Shown here one piece after another: positions 7,592 through 15,316 of a DNA stretch of 64,000 bases (positions are counted from its first letter, which is position 1; every line of letters begins with the position of its first letter). The notes beneath the pieces are model-generated. The model searched no databases. It was given only the letters and a program-made list of their open reading frames with translations, and was not told the DNA's origin. The translations under genes were made by a program, and so were the position numbers. Where the stretch lies: the NCBI RefSeq assembly GCF_000702605.1, contig NZ_JNIR01000001.1, positions 1,230,501 to 1,294,500 on the forward strand, given 5' to 3'. This DNA comes from Exiguobacterium acetylicum DSM 20416 (GTDB taxonomy: Bacteria; Bacillota; Bacilli; Exiguobacteriales; Exiguobacteriaceae).

Positions 7592-8214
7592 CATTTAGAG
7601 CCAAGCACGTATCCTTTTCCTAATAGATAGTGATCTGTATCAGATTGAATATACGCTGTATTGTCAGGTAATCCGATGGCGTGATTCATTTGAGACAGGT
7701 ATTCCTGAAAACGGGCTGCCCGTTTTTCCTGGTTCAAGTGCGGACAGAGACAACCACTCAGCCAGCCTTGCCCTGTATCCAGGCAATAGTCTGTTCCGTT
7801 TTCCATCGTGCGAATGCCGTATTCCATCGCATAGATCGCCCCAGCACTGACACCGACGTACCATGTTCCGCGCTCGACGGCTTGCTTGAGCAATACATCC
7901 ATACCTTTTGCAGCAAGCGTCTGAACGAGTAACGGATAATTGCCACCACCGACATAAAGAATGTCGGCACGTTCTATTAATCGTCGTTGCGTCGTCTTGG
8001 ATTGTTCGTCGTCAAACAGTGTGACGATTGAGACGGTCGCGCCAAGTGCTTCATATGTATCACGAAATTGGTGTTGGTATGGCGATTCATCCCGACTTGC
8101 CGTCGGTAGGAAGACGATGTGTGGCGCGTGTTTCGTCAGTTGAAAAACATGTTGATGAATGAATTGGTGCGACGGTGCAATCAATTGACCGCCTCCGATT
8201 AGCATGAGGTTCAT
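7591..8214 (-). CDS. Peptidase S51 family protein (PepE-like)
   Basis: About 207 residues. The N-terminus MLIGGG, the YVGGGNYPLL segment and the nucleophile elbow YVGVSAGAIYAM are those of the S51 family (dipeptidase E, cyanophycinase), a Ser-based class-I glutaminase-like fold that cleaves N-terminal Asp dipeptides. The ATG at 8214 has AGGAG seven bases upstream and beats a longer frame. A second S51 member lies at 10995-11657. The exact peptide substrate is unknown. Confidence 0.82.
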   Translation of the reverse strand: MNLMLIGGGQLIAPSHQFIHQHVFQLTKHAPHIVFLPTASRDESPYQHQFRDTYEALGATVSIVTLFDDEQSKTTQRRLIERADILYVGGGNYPLLVQTLAAKGMDVLLKQAVERGTWYVGVSAGAIYAMEYGIRTMENGTDYCLDTGQGWLSGCLCPHLNQEKRAARFQEYLSQMNHAIGLPDNTAYIQSDTDHYLLGKGYVLGSK

Positions 8215-8256
8215 CTTTTTTCTCCTATGGAACGACATTTACGAAAACAGGGTTTT

Positions 8257-8682
8257 TCATATTGTATACCCTGCGAACGGCACTGGCGTCGACAGTCGAA
8301 TCCATGTCGACGGTTTGCCGTAAACTGATGCGTCATCAAGAAAACGTTCCAGTGTTGCAACGGACGCGGTTTGCAACTTGACCATGAAGTTATAGCTGCC
8401 GGTCAGGCGGTGACACTCGACGACTTCTGGATGTCCTTTACAAAATTCAATCAAGCCTGCACAGCGTGTCTCTTCGAACATGACGATCGCGAGTAACCCT
8501 TGCGCGAGTGCTTCTGGATTAATGACAGCACGGAACCCTTCGATGATTCCCGTATCCTCCATTTTTCGGACCCGTTCGATGACGGCAGGTGCCGATAATC
8601 CGATCTGACGTCCGAGTTCCGACCATGGAATCCGGGCATCGTCTTGCAGAATCCGGACAATCTGTTGATCAATTTGGTCCAT
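8257..8682 (-). CDS. Lrp/AsnC family transcriptional regulator
   Basis: A 141-residue protein with the N-terminal helix-turn-helix DQIDQQIVRILQDDAR...GLSAPAVIERVRKMEDTGII and a C-terminal RAM (ACT-like) ligand domain with VVECHRLTGSYNFMVKL. Such proteins sense amino acids or similar small molecules. It precedes the S51 peptidase gene on the same strand by about 40 bases, so it may control peptide turnover; that link is only positional. A distant relative lies at 51828. Confidence 0.88.
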   Translation of the reverse strand: MDQIDQQIVRILQDDARIPWSELGRQIGLSAPAVIERVRKMEDTGIIEGFRAVINPEALAQGLLAIVMFEETRCAGLIEFCKGHPEVVECHRLTGSYNFMVKLQTASVATLERFLDDASVYGKPSTWIRLSTPVPFAGYTI

Positions 8683-8818
8683 TTTTCATCTTCCCTTCGA
8701 ATTAAAACCACTTTCTTCAAATTAACATGGAATCAAAGGGAAATATAGCCTTTTTCTATGTTCTCCTACTGTGCTCATCAAAATGCTTTTCTTATACTAG
8801 TAACAGGAGGTGATACTT

Positions 8819-8977
8819 ATGGAACCAACCTGTGTCCGGTGCCAAGAAACGATTGAAACGACGGTCTATCAGTGCTCGCACGCTTGTACATTTTGCGAAC
8901 CGTGTACGAAAACGCTCGATCATATTTGCCAAAACTGCGGGGAGATGCTCGAACCCGTCACACCAGTCGCGACTTAA
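8819..8977 (+). CDS. DUF1272 cysteine-rich zinc protein
   Basis: A 52-residue protein with eight cysteines arranged C-x2-C, C-x3-C-x2-C-x2-C and C-x2-C (residues 5-40), plus HACTFCEPC and HICQNCGEML segments that define DUF1272. Two zinc sites are likely. ACAGGAGGTGATACTT precedes the ATG. It stands alone, divergent from the Lrp gene. Function unknown. Confidence 0.8.
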   Translation: MEPTCVRCQETIETTVYQCSHACTFCEPCTKTLDHICQNCGEMLEPVTPVAT

Positions 8978-9006
8978 AAAGACGGATGCCTCGGCACCCG
9001 TCTTTT
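8977..9006. terminator. Bidirectional terminator
   Basis: AAAAGACGGATGCC pairs with GGCACCCGTCTTTT across a 2-base loop with one mismatch. It separates the DUF1272 gene from the convergent DUF4188 gene. Confidence 0.8.
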
Positions 9007-9012
9007 GTCTAT

Positions 9013-9477
9013 TTAGATCGTCTCTTGTGATTGCCGCTCGGCTAAGCGCCCTTTTGCTTGTTCTTGATGCGGCTTGATCGCCGACTCCCCGAGTGCTTTC
9101 GCTAGACCTCGGGTTGGAAGATTGACATACATCGACTCATAATTGCTGACTTCGAACGTCTCATGGAAGATCCCGACCGCTTCTGATGTCCGTGCCTTCT
9201 GATTGAATCGTTTCCACGCCGTCAAATGACGGGAACCATGGGCATATGCCATCAATTCTTCCGTCGAACGCCAATACTGAATCAACGTCACGGAACGCCA
9301 ACCGACAAGTGACTCATGCGAAATCAGACCGACATCGTTTTCATAACACTCTTGTAGCATCGGTCCCATCGCTTGGACCGTCGGTAACCACTGCCGGACA
9401 GAACGTAAGCGATTGATCCGTAAACCGATGATGAACACGACGACGTCTTTGTTCGGAGTCGCAATGATCCGTTTCAT
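9013..9477 (-). CDS. DUF4188 family protein
   Basis: The ATG at 9477 gives 154 residues; GGAGGAAATTGAC just upstream contains both its ribosome site and the stop of the PadR gene. The sequence VVVFIIGLRINRLRSVRQWLP, then SLVGWRSVTLIQYWRSTEEL and a final FHETFEV, fits DUF4188, a dimeric ferredoxin-like fold related to small monooxygenases. It is the only gene in the operon with the PadR regulator, so it is the probable regulated product. Confidence 0.8.
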   Translation of the reverse strand: MKRIIATPNKDVVVFIIGLRINRLRSVRQWLPTVQAMGPMLQECYENDVGLISHESLVGWRSVTLIQYWRSTEELMAYAHGSRHLTAWKRFNQKARTSEAVGIFHETFEVSNYESMYVNLPTRGLAKALGESAIKPHQEQAKGRLAERQSQETI

Positions 9478-9478
9478 G

Positions 9479-10015
9479 TCAATTTCCTCCTTCAAGGGTC
9501 TCAAGGGAAGCGTCGCACCAGTCGAGTAACGCCCGTGTCTTCCGAATGCCATAATCAAGCGTCAATAACCAATAGACGGCATCATTCGAGTCAGGATAAG
9601 AACGAATCATCGCATCGATCGCTTGATACGTCTCAAGCCGTTCTTCGAGCAATCGAGCGTGCTCCTGAATTTTCTGCAAGGTGACCTCTTTTGAAGCATG
9701 TCGAGCGAAGTACAGCTTCAACAACAGGTCGTTCCGTTGCACGGGCAATTCGACGGACGGTTCAGCGACCCACCGCTCGAGCTCCGCATGCCCGTTTTTC
9801 GTCAGAGCGAATTGTTTCCGTTCCCCATCCGTGACCTCTTCAACGATCAATCCTTCCGCCTCTAACCGTTTCAGCGTCGGATAGACTTGTCCGAAGCTGA
9901 TTTTCCAAAAGTGATTCAAGCTCGTGTCGATCGTATGTTTCATCTCATAACCAGACGTACATCCACTTGCAAGAAGTCCGAGAATCGCATAACGAGTCAT
10001 GTTTTCTTTAGGCAT
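9479..10015 (-). CDS. PadR family transcriptional regulator
   Basis: A 178-residue PadR protein. The winged helix is MTRYAILGLLASGCTSGYEMK...HFWKISFGQVYPTLKRLEAEGLIVEE (residues 6-60), followed by the helical Vir_act_alpha_C dimer domain. PadR proteins sense phenolics or drugs. A 31-bp palindrome lies 10 bases upstream of its start, between ribosome site and promoter region, the classic place for autorepression. Its stop is one base from the DUF4188 start. Confidence 0.9.
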   Translation of the reverse strand: MPKENMTRYAILGLLASGCTSGYEMKHTIDTSLNHFWKISFGQVYPTLKRLEAEGLIVEEVTDGERKQFALTKNGHAELERWVAEPSVELPVQRNDLLLKLYFARHASKEVTLQKIQEHARLLEERLETYQAIDAMIRSYPDSNDAVYWLLTLDYGIRKTRALLDWCDASLETLEGGN

Positions 10016-10025
10016 CGGTCCCTCC

Positions 10026-10056
10026 TATATCTAAAAGATACTATCTTTTAGATATA
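10026..10056. promoter_or_regulatory. 31-bp palindrome, likely PadR operator
   Basis: TATATCTAAAAGATA (10026-10040) and TATCTTTTAGATATA (10042-10056) are perfect reverse complements around one central C. Each arm itself contains an inner ATCT...AGAT symmetry. It lies directly upstream of the padR ribosome site. Confidence 0.75.
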
Positions 10057-10162
10057 GTTCCCGTTCATTCAAATGCCAAACAAGAAATTCACTAAATGAA
10101 GCAGGAATTCTCGTTTTAAATCCGAATTCTTGTTCACATACTTAATTAAAAGGAGTTCTCAT

Positions 10163-10435
10163 ATGACATACGCTAAAGCTTCTATCTTCTTTAGTTTGCT
10201 CGGTCTACTCATCGCCTATATGATTTTCCCGCCGCTCAACTGGTCGTTCGGACCGAACTCGATGCTTACGATTCCGATCGGACTTGCCATTTATCTGTTC
10301 GGAATCGGACTCGGGATCGTCGCCATCAAACGACGCGAACCGGGAATCCTCAAATACGTCAGTCTCGCTTGTGCCGTTCCGCTTGGCGTGTTACTACTGC
10401 TCTTTCTCGGTTTCATCTTCAGCGGGCAGATTTAA
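10163..10435 (+). CDS. Small three-helix membrane protein
   Basis: A 90-residue protein from the ATG at 10163, with AAAAGGAG at proper spacing. Hydrophobic segments are SIFFSLLGLLIAYMIFPP, TIPIGLAIYLFGIGLGIVA and LACAVPLGVLLLLFLGFIF, with KRREPG between the last two. I do not recognise a family. It is transcribed alone, toward the phosphatase gene. Confidence 0.68.
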   Translation: MTYAKASIFFSLLGLLIAYMIFPPLNWSFGPNSMLTIPIGLAIYLFGIGLGIVAIKRREPGILKYVSLACAVPLGVLLLLFLGFIFSGQI

Positions 10436-10440
10436 TCATT

Positions 10441-10998
10441 TTACAATAGTTGTTCATGAGACGTTTTCCCGCTTGCATCGAATGTCAGTTGATGGATTGC
10501 TGGACTCGCCATCGTGTTAAGCCACTCATTGGCTGGTCGTCCAGTGTAGTGTTCGAGCACTAACGCCAACACGAGACCATGCGTCGCGACGACCACTCGG
10601 TGGTGCGGGTGGGTTTTACGTAGATGATCGATGGCTACTAGAACACGATTGCGTGCTATTTGATTCGACTCTCCACCACTTTGCGCGTAATCGTCATTTT
10701 GGAATGATCGCTTCAACAGTTCTTCTAGCCGTTCAGGTGATAAACGTTCGTCTGTTTCCTGAAAACGCCGTTCCTGAAACGCTGCCTCGTAGATTCGCAA
10801 ATCTCGTTGCTCAGCAAGCGGACGGACGGAATCCATCGCCCGTCGCATGGGACTAGAATAAATGATATCAATCGGTATCGCTTGAAAGAACGCTACGAGT
10901 TCCTGCGCTTGTTCTTGACCTGCATCTGTTAATCCCCGCCCTCGATCACTGCCTGTTTTGATCGATTCGCAATGGCGAACGAAATAGATCGTCCTCAT
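10441..10998 (-). CDS. Histidine phosphatase superfamily protein
   Basis: About 185 residues with the catalytic RHCES near the N-terminus, SSPMRRAMDSVRPL in the middle and a second catalytic histidine in VVVATHGLVLAL. The usual third position is G in RHGE; here C replaces it. The enzyme class removes phosphate from small molecules or proteins. Its ATG overlaps the stop of the S51 peptidase gene (ATGA), so the two are coupled. Confidence 0.85.
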   Translation of the reverse strand: MRTIYFVRHCESIKTGSDRGRGLTDAGQEQAQELVAFFQAIPIDIIYSSPMRRAMDSVRPLAEQRDLRIYEAAFQERRFQETDERLSPERLEELLKRSFQNDDYAQSGGESNQIARNRVLVAIDHLRKTHPHHRVVVATHGLVLALVLEHYTGRPANEWLNTMASPAIHQLTFDASGKTSHEQLL

Positions 10999-11657
10999 CG
11001 CAACTGGACCCACGTTCCTTCAGAAATTACATCTACGTTCGAACCGATGACACGGATCGCTGTCGCGTCGTCGATTGCGTAAGCTGGATTCGTTAATATC
11101 TCAGCCCAAGACTTGGCAGCTTGTAAGTGATTGTCTGGTAACTGCGGATGCTCGAGGTGCGGGAAGATTGAAAAATCAACGAGACCTAATGTTGCGTCCG
11201 ATTGCTCCGGCGTCTTTTTCCACCCAACGAAATCCGTTCCGATTCGTGGCGTAAGCACCATGCTACCGGCGCTCATCCCGACATAAACACCGGTCAGTTG
11301 CGGTAATAGTCGATCGAAGCCCGATTCGACGAACCAGTGATGTAGAAAGAGTGGATCACCACCATTAACGAGGATGACATCTGCTTGTTCGACCGCTGGT
11401 TGCCAAATTGCTGGATCAATTACCGAGACCGCTGATAATTCCAACAGACCGACTGACTTCCATCCTAAATCGACCATCGGTACCTCATCTTTTCCTTGAA
11501 TGAAGTTGACGGCGAGGGCCGTTCCTCTGCCTAATGCGTAGGAAGCTGTCGTGATCGCGATGGCATTGCATTCCTCAATCGGTTTTCCGAGCATCTCGCG
11601 TAACGCGTTGTGAATCGATGGATTTTGTATCCCACCAGACGTTAATAAATAGTCCAT
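10995..11657 (-). CDS. Peptidase S51 family protein, second copy
   Basis: About 220 residues. ILVNGGDPLFLHHW and the elbow YVGMSAGSMVL place it in the S51 family, with FPHLEHP supplying a histidine. It is clearly divergent from the S51 protein at 7591-8214. Two ATGs lie side by side (11660, 11657); the second has AGGAGG at seven bases. It is coupled to the histidine phosphatase gene. Inference: a cytosolic dipeptidase or related hydrolase. Confidence 0.8.
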   Translation of the reverse strand: MDYLLTSGGIQNPSIHNALREMLGKPIEECNAIAITTASYALGRGTALAVNFIQGKDEVPMVDLGWKSVGLLELSAVSVIDPAIWQPAVEQADVILVNGGDPLFLHHWFVESGFDRLLPQLTGVYVGMSAGSMVLTPRIGTDFVGWKKTPEQSDATLGLVDFSIFPHLEHPQLPDNHLQAAKSWAEILTNPAYAIDDATAIRVIGSNVDVISEGTWVQLR

Positions 11658-11747
11658 CATGATACCTCCTGTCCTTTGCTTCAGTTTACAATATTTGTTT
11701 CTTTCTGGTATCCTTACTTTTATTCCCACTAGAATAGGAGGGATCAT

Positions 11748-12467
11748 ATGTCTTTCGATTTAATGACGTTACCTGAAACGACGTTACACTATCGTCTGAT
11801 TCTCGGAACTTCCAATCAACCGACGTTTATCTTTGAAAATGGATATGGACAAGATCTTTCAACTTGGCAACCAATCATGGATCAAGTTGAAGGACTAGGA
11901 ACGATCTTGATGTATGACCGTACGAACATCGGTGGCAGTATGCCCTATGATTCCGAGACTAGTCGACAGAGCGTGAATCGCCTTCGCCGTTTGATTCATA
12001 CTTTATCTCTCAAACCACCATTCATTCTTGTTGGTCATTCCTATGGCGGCACGTTAGTTCGACAATTTGCATCGCAATATCCAAGTGAAATAAATGGGCT
12101 ATTGCTCATTGATGCAACACCAGAGTCCTATATTCAACGCTTTTTACCAGTGATGCCAAACACGTTCCAATCCATTTACAAAAAACAATTCACGCTCGAA
12201 TGTACATACGAAGATTTTAAAGAGAGTATTGAAGCGACGAACGTTGATATCCTCTACCCATTTCCAGTCATTGTTCTGTCTGCTGGTAAAAAGGATCATT
12301 ATTCGCGTGAGGCGCAACTATTGTGGCACGAATTGCAACGACAAACTGCTGCACAGTCGATTCAAGGATCATTCATCGAAGTTGTCAACAGCCGGCACTT
12401 CATTCAACAGGATGCTCCCGATATTGTTGTCGATGCGTTACATCGTTTGATTTCAGGTGATTCTTAA
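11748..12467 (+). CDS. Alpha/beta hydrolase
   Basis: A 239-residue alpha/beta hydrolase. It has the oxyanion segment FENGYGQDLSTW, nucleophile elbow LVGHSYGGTLVRQ (Ser near residue 98), the acid region LLLIDATPE and a C-terminal NSRHFIQ histidine. The family covers esterases, haloperoxidases and others, so the substrate is open. AGGAGGGATCAT precedes the ATG. Its promoter region is shared with the divergent S51 gene. Confidence 0.85.
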   Translation: MSFDLMTLPETTLHYRLILGTSNQPTFIFENGYGQDLSTWQPIMDQVEGLGTILMYDRTNIGGSMPYDSETSRQSVNRLRRLIHTLSLKPPFILVGHSYGGTLVRQFASQYPSEINGLLLIDATPESYIQRFLPVMPNTFQSIYKKQFTLECTYEDFKESIEATNVDILYPFPVIVLSAGKKDHYSREAQLLWHELQRQTAAQSIQGSFIEVVNSRHFIQQDAPDIVVDALHRLISGDS

Positions 12468-12548
12468 ACCCTTTTCAAAGGAACTATTTCCCATTTCCAA
12501 ACGTATTCTTAATATAAGCTTGATTCGACACACTGATTGGAGGCACCT

Positions 12549-13256
12549 ATGTATTCGATTCCTAGCTACTTCACACTCTACTTAAAAATCATGCTGACGG
12601 ATAAGATTCCGGTCTTTTGGTCGTTGATTTTCCCGTTGATTCTCGCCTTTGTCTTCGGATCACGCCTCGACTTCACCGAGAACAGTTTCCTCTCGTTCCT
12701 CGCGCTATTTTGGGGCTATATCTTACTTTCGATTTACGTGAATGGCATCGGTCTCCAGCTTGCCCGAATGCGGGAGCATGGTTTGATGAAGACGTATATC
12801 ATGATTTCCGGTAGTAAGATCGGTTGTATTCTCGCACTCGTACTCGTTCAGCTCGTGTTTGCAGCCGTTAGTTTAACGGTCTTTACGACGATCCTGATGC
12901 TCGTATTCGGCTTCTTCTCAGCTTTGACGTTGTTACTCGCTTATCTCGTCTTGTTGCTCAGCATCCCGCTTGCTTTTGCAAGCATCGCCTTGACGATGCT
13001 TCCGGCTAAGATTTCGAGTATGTCGACATTGATCAACATCGTCATGTATCCCCTGTTCTTGTTCGCAAGTAACCAACCGGATCGCTGGTACAGTTACTTG
13101 AATCCTTTTTATGTCATGAAAACACTTGGTCTCGCCGTCTCCGAGCACGTTACGGGAGCATCGTTACTTATCTTGACCGTCGTACTCGTCGTTTATCTGT
13201 TACTTGGTCTATTCTCTGTCAAACGCTTTAATCTCATGTCATTGCTGACCCGATAG
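12549..13256 (+). CDS. ABC-2 type permease
   Basis: A 235-residue, six-helix protein. The N-terminus TLYLKIMLTDKIPVFWSLIFPLILAFVFG and central RMREHGLMKTYIM fit ABC-2 permeases of the small bacitracin/lantibiotic-export kind. The ATG at 12549 has TTGGAGGC nine bases upstream. The ATPase gene follows after 10 bases. It is probably the membrane part of a peptide or drug exporter; substrate unknown. Confidence 0.82.
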   Translation: MYSIPSYFTLYLKIMLTDKIPVFWSLIFPLILAFVFGSRLDFTENSFLSFLALFWGYILLSIYVNGIGLQLARMREHGLMKTYIMISGSKIGCILALVLVQLVFAAVSLTVFTTILMLVFGFFSALTLLLAYLVLLLSIPLAFASIALTMLPAKISSMSTLINIVMYPLFLFASNQPDRWYSYLNPFYVMKTLGLAVSEHVTGASLLILTVVLVVYLLLGLFSVKRFNLMSLLTR

Positions 13257-13266
13257 GAGGATTCAG

Positions 13267-13971
13267 ATGCACGTCCAACACATACGCTTCAACTATCCGA
13301 AATCACCTGACCTGTTACACGATGTCTCCTTTTCGCTCATTCCCGGAAAATTGAACGTCTTGATCGGGATGAACGGTGCCGGTAAAACAACACTGTTTGA
13401 TTGCATGACCGGTGCCTTACCGATCACGTCCGGTGAGCTTGATTTACCCGATATCTCGGACATTCTTTATTTGACGCAATTCATCTATTACTCGGACGAA
13501 CTAAAGGGCAAGGATGTCGCCGTCTTCGTCGGTCGGCTCGCCCGTTTGAAAGCATATCGCAAGCAAGAGACGTATACGCTTCATCTGAAACAGCCACGAG
13601 AGCTCGATCTATTCGCTCACCTGTGGGAGATGAAAATCGGCAAGATGTCCGCTGGCGAAAAGAAATGGTTGTTCGTTACACTGTTGACGACAGTACCACG
13701 TTCGCTCTACATTTTTGACGAGCCGACGAGCGGGGTCGATCCGGCAACACGACTTCATATCATGCGACGCTTCGAGCAGATGACCGCAAACGGTCAAACG
13801 TGTCTTTTCTCGACCCATCAACTACACGATCTATTGCATACGGACGCTCATGTCATATTTCTCCATCAAGGTCGTATTTTGTACGAAGGTGACTTCAAGG
13901 ATTGGTTGAACCGATTCGAGACGACCGATCCAGACGTCGCGTTCGTTCAAATGCTTGAACTGGCAGGATAA
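13267..13971 (+). CDS. ABC transporter ATPase with atypical signature
   Basis: A 234-residue ATPase with Walker A IGMNGAGKTTLF, Walker B SLYIFDEPTSGVDP and switch histidine FSTHQLHD. The usual LSGGQ signature reads MSAGEKKWLF, and the Q-loop region YLTQFIYYSDELKGKDV is also unusual. It is paired with the permease upstream and followed by a strong terminator. Both ATP motifs remain intact, so an active but divergent exporter subunit is likely. Similar weak signatures occur in lantibiotic-immunity ATPases. Confidence 0.87.
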   Translation: MHVQHIRFNYPKSPDLLHDVSFSLIPGKLNVLIGMNGAGKTTLFDCMTGALPITSGELDLPDISDILYLTQFIYYSDELKGKDVAVFVGRLARLKAYRKQETYTLHLKQPRELDLFAHLWEMKIGKMSAGEKKWLFVTLLTTVPRSLYIFDEPTSGVDPATRLHIMRRFEQMTANGQTCLFSTHQLHDLLHTDAHVIFLHQGRILYEGDFKDWLNRFETTDPDVAFVQMLELAG

Positions 13972-13975
13972 CGTT

Positions 13976-14005
13976 AACCACCTCTTTTTTTGAGGTGGTT
14001 TTTTT
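13976..14005 (+). terminator. Rho-independent terminator
   Basis: AACCACCTC (13976-13984) pairs with GAGGTGGTT (13992-14000) around a T7 loop and is followed by six or more T. It closes the permease/ATPase operon. Confidence 0.9.
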
Positions 14006-14076
14006 ATAATATTTGAAATACAGGTTTTTAATAAACATGTACAGGATATACACATTATAAGAAAGGAGGTCGTCCG

Positions 14077-14424
14077 ATGCATTTCATCTCTGGTCAAGTT
14101 TTTATTACGAAGATGGATTCACTTTTCAACGAAGAGGAATGGAATCGACACGTCTTATACATCACTGCGAATTCAGCAGCTATCCACTTACAAAAACGAT
14201 CTACCACCATTCTCTCGCATCCTATGGAATATCAGATTTCGTTTCTCGTGCATTTACCAACTCTAGAAAAACGACTGATCGTCAAAACGAATCAACAGGA
14301 GACGCGTCAATTTTTCTTTGATTCAATGGCTTCCATCGATTGTATGTGCACTAGTTTAATGCCGTGGACGAATCCAGGGCGATTCAATAAGGAGGAAAAC
14401 GTTCATGTCCATCAACACTCTTGA
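14077..14424 (+). CDS. Hypothetical 115-residue protein
   Basis: AAGAAAGGAGG precedes the ATG at good spacing. The protein has no membrane segment; it is rich in beta-forming stretches (FISGQVFIT, YQISFLVHLPT, KRLIVKT) and ends in a His-rich tail VHVHQHS. Its end overlaps the start of the truncated helix-turn-helix gene by 20 bases. No family recognised. Confidence 0.55.
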   Translation: MHFISGQVFITKMDSLFNEEEWNRHVLYITANSAAIHLQKRSTTILSHPMEYQISFLVHLPTLEKRLIVKTNQQETRQFFFDSMASIDCMCTSLMPWTNPGRFNKEENVHVHQHS

Positions 14425-14623
14425 ACAACGCATGAATGCCGTCCTCGATTGTTTGGCGGCCGCAAAGGACTACCAACGCATCGCCGGGCGGCATGATGTG
14501 TCGTATCAACAATTGTATAACTGGGTCCGGCGCTATGAGAGCGGCGGTATTCCTGCCCTGACGGATCGCCGTGGTCGGAAGTTACGAAGCGAACGACTTA
14601 CTTCGACTCAGCATACGCTTTGA
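14405..14623 (+). pseudogene. Truncated helix-turn-helix (transposase-OrfA-like) gene
   Basis: AAGGAGGAAAACGTTC precedes the ATG, so it may be translated. Residues 8-60 form a helix-turn-helix of the IS3-OrfA/HTH_28 kind: YQRIAGRHDVSYQQLYNWVRRYESGG, then LTDRRGRK. Relatives continue into a leucine-zipper-like helix, but here the frame runs into the 3' end of the opposing SRPBCC gene and stops after 72 residues. No second ORF, inverted repeats or transposase core are present. It is best read as a remnant or stand-alone DNA-binding protein. Confidence 0.6.
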
Positions 14624-15008
14624 ACCGATCAAGGATCGCCTGCCAACCCGCTTGTTGCATCTCAGGCGGGTTAATCGTTTCGGCATCAAACGATTCGACG
14701 ACTTCGGTTTGTTCCCCGTTCCGAGAAAAGTCGATCGTCACCTGACGACCATCCTCAAGGACATACGCAATGCGCTCATAAGGAACGATCGCCTCATATG
14801 TACCCGTGAAATCAAAACCCACGCTACCGTCTTTTGCTTCCATTCGATTCGTGAATTGACCACCGACCGTCAAATCATTCGTTGACGCCGTCGTATGCCA
14901 ATCGTCAGACGCTGCGTTCCAGCGTTTGATGTCTTCCGGTGCGTTCCAGATCTCCCACACGGTCTCGACCGGACGATCAATCACGGCTTGAATCGTTAGT
15001 TTCGTCAT
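14598..15008 (-). CDS. SRPBCC / AHSA1 family protein
   Basis: A 136-residue START-like protein. The opening TIQAVIDRPVETVWEIWNAPEDIKRWNAAS and the closing GWQAILDRFKAYAE are typical of the AHSA1 group. The fold binds hydrophobic ligands; the function of this group is mostly unknown. AAGGAGGAAAG precedes the ATG. It overlaps the truncated helix-turn-helix gene tail to tail by 26 bases. Confidence 0.85.
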   Translation of the reverse strand: MTKLTIQAVIDRPVETVWEIWNAPEDIKRWNAASDDWHTTASTNDLTVGGQFTNRMEAKDGSVGFDFTGTYEAIVPYERIAYVLEDGRQVTIDFSRNGEQTEVVESFDAETINPPEMQQAGWQAILDRFKAYAESK

Positions 15009-15083
15009 CTTTCTTCCTCCTTACTAATTTGAAGTTCTCTCCTTTTTTCAAGAATACCTAGACGAATTCCTTGTTTTTATCGA

Positions 15084-15314
15084 TTAATTCAGAGGTGATT
15101 TTGCGCTCTTTGTTTTCCATACCACAAACAATAGAATCGCCGGAACGAGACAGATGATTGCATCGGTAACGGTTGGTAGGCGTAATGCTGAGCTTGTTAA
15201 AAAACGAACGCCTTCCACCGTCCAAATTATTAACATCAAGGCGGTCAATATTCCGAGTCGCCAGCGTCTCGGAATCCGGATCCAGTAAGCGAGTAATCGT
15301 TCCGATCGCTTCAT
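15084..15314 (-). CDS. Small two-helix membrane protein
   Basis: A 76-residue protein with a basic N-terminus and two helices (LGILTALMLIIWTVEGVRFL and DAIICLVPAILLFVVW). ATGs at 15320 and 15314 are in frame; the second has AAGGTGG at seven bases. It overlaps or abuts the end of the beta-helix lipoprotein gene, so the two are co-transcribed. Family unknown. Confidence 0.6.
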   Translation of the reverse strand: MKRSERLLAYWIRIPRRWRLGILTALMLIIWTVEGVRFLTSSALRLPTVTDAIICLVPAILLFVVWKTKSAKSPLN

Positions 15315-15316
15315 TC

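Noticed and set aside
14405-14623. Active insertion sequence
   Set aside because: No transposase core, terminal inverted repeats or target duplication are seen.
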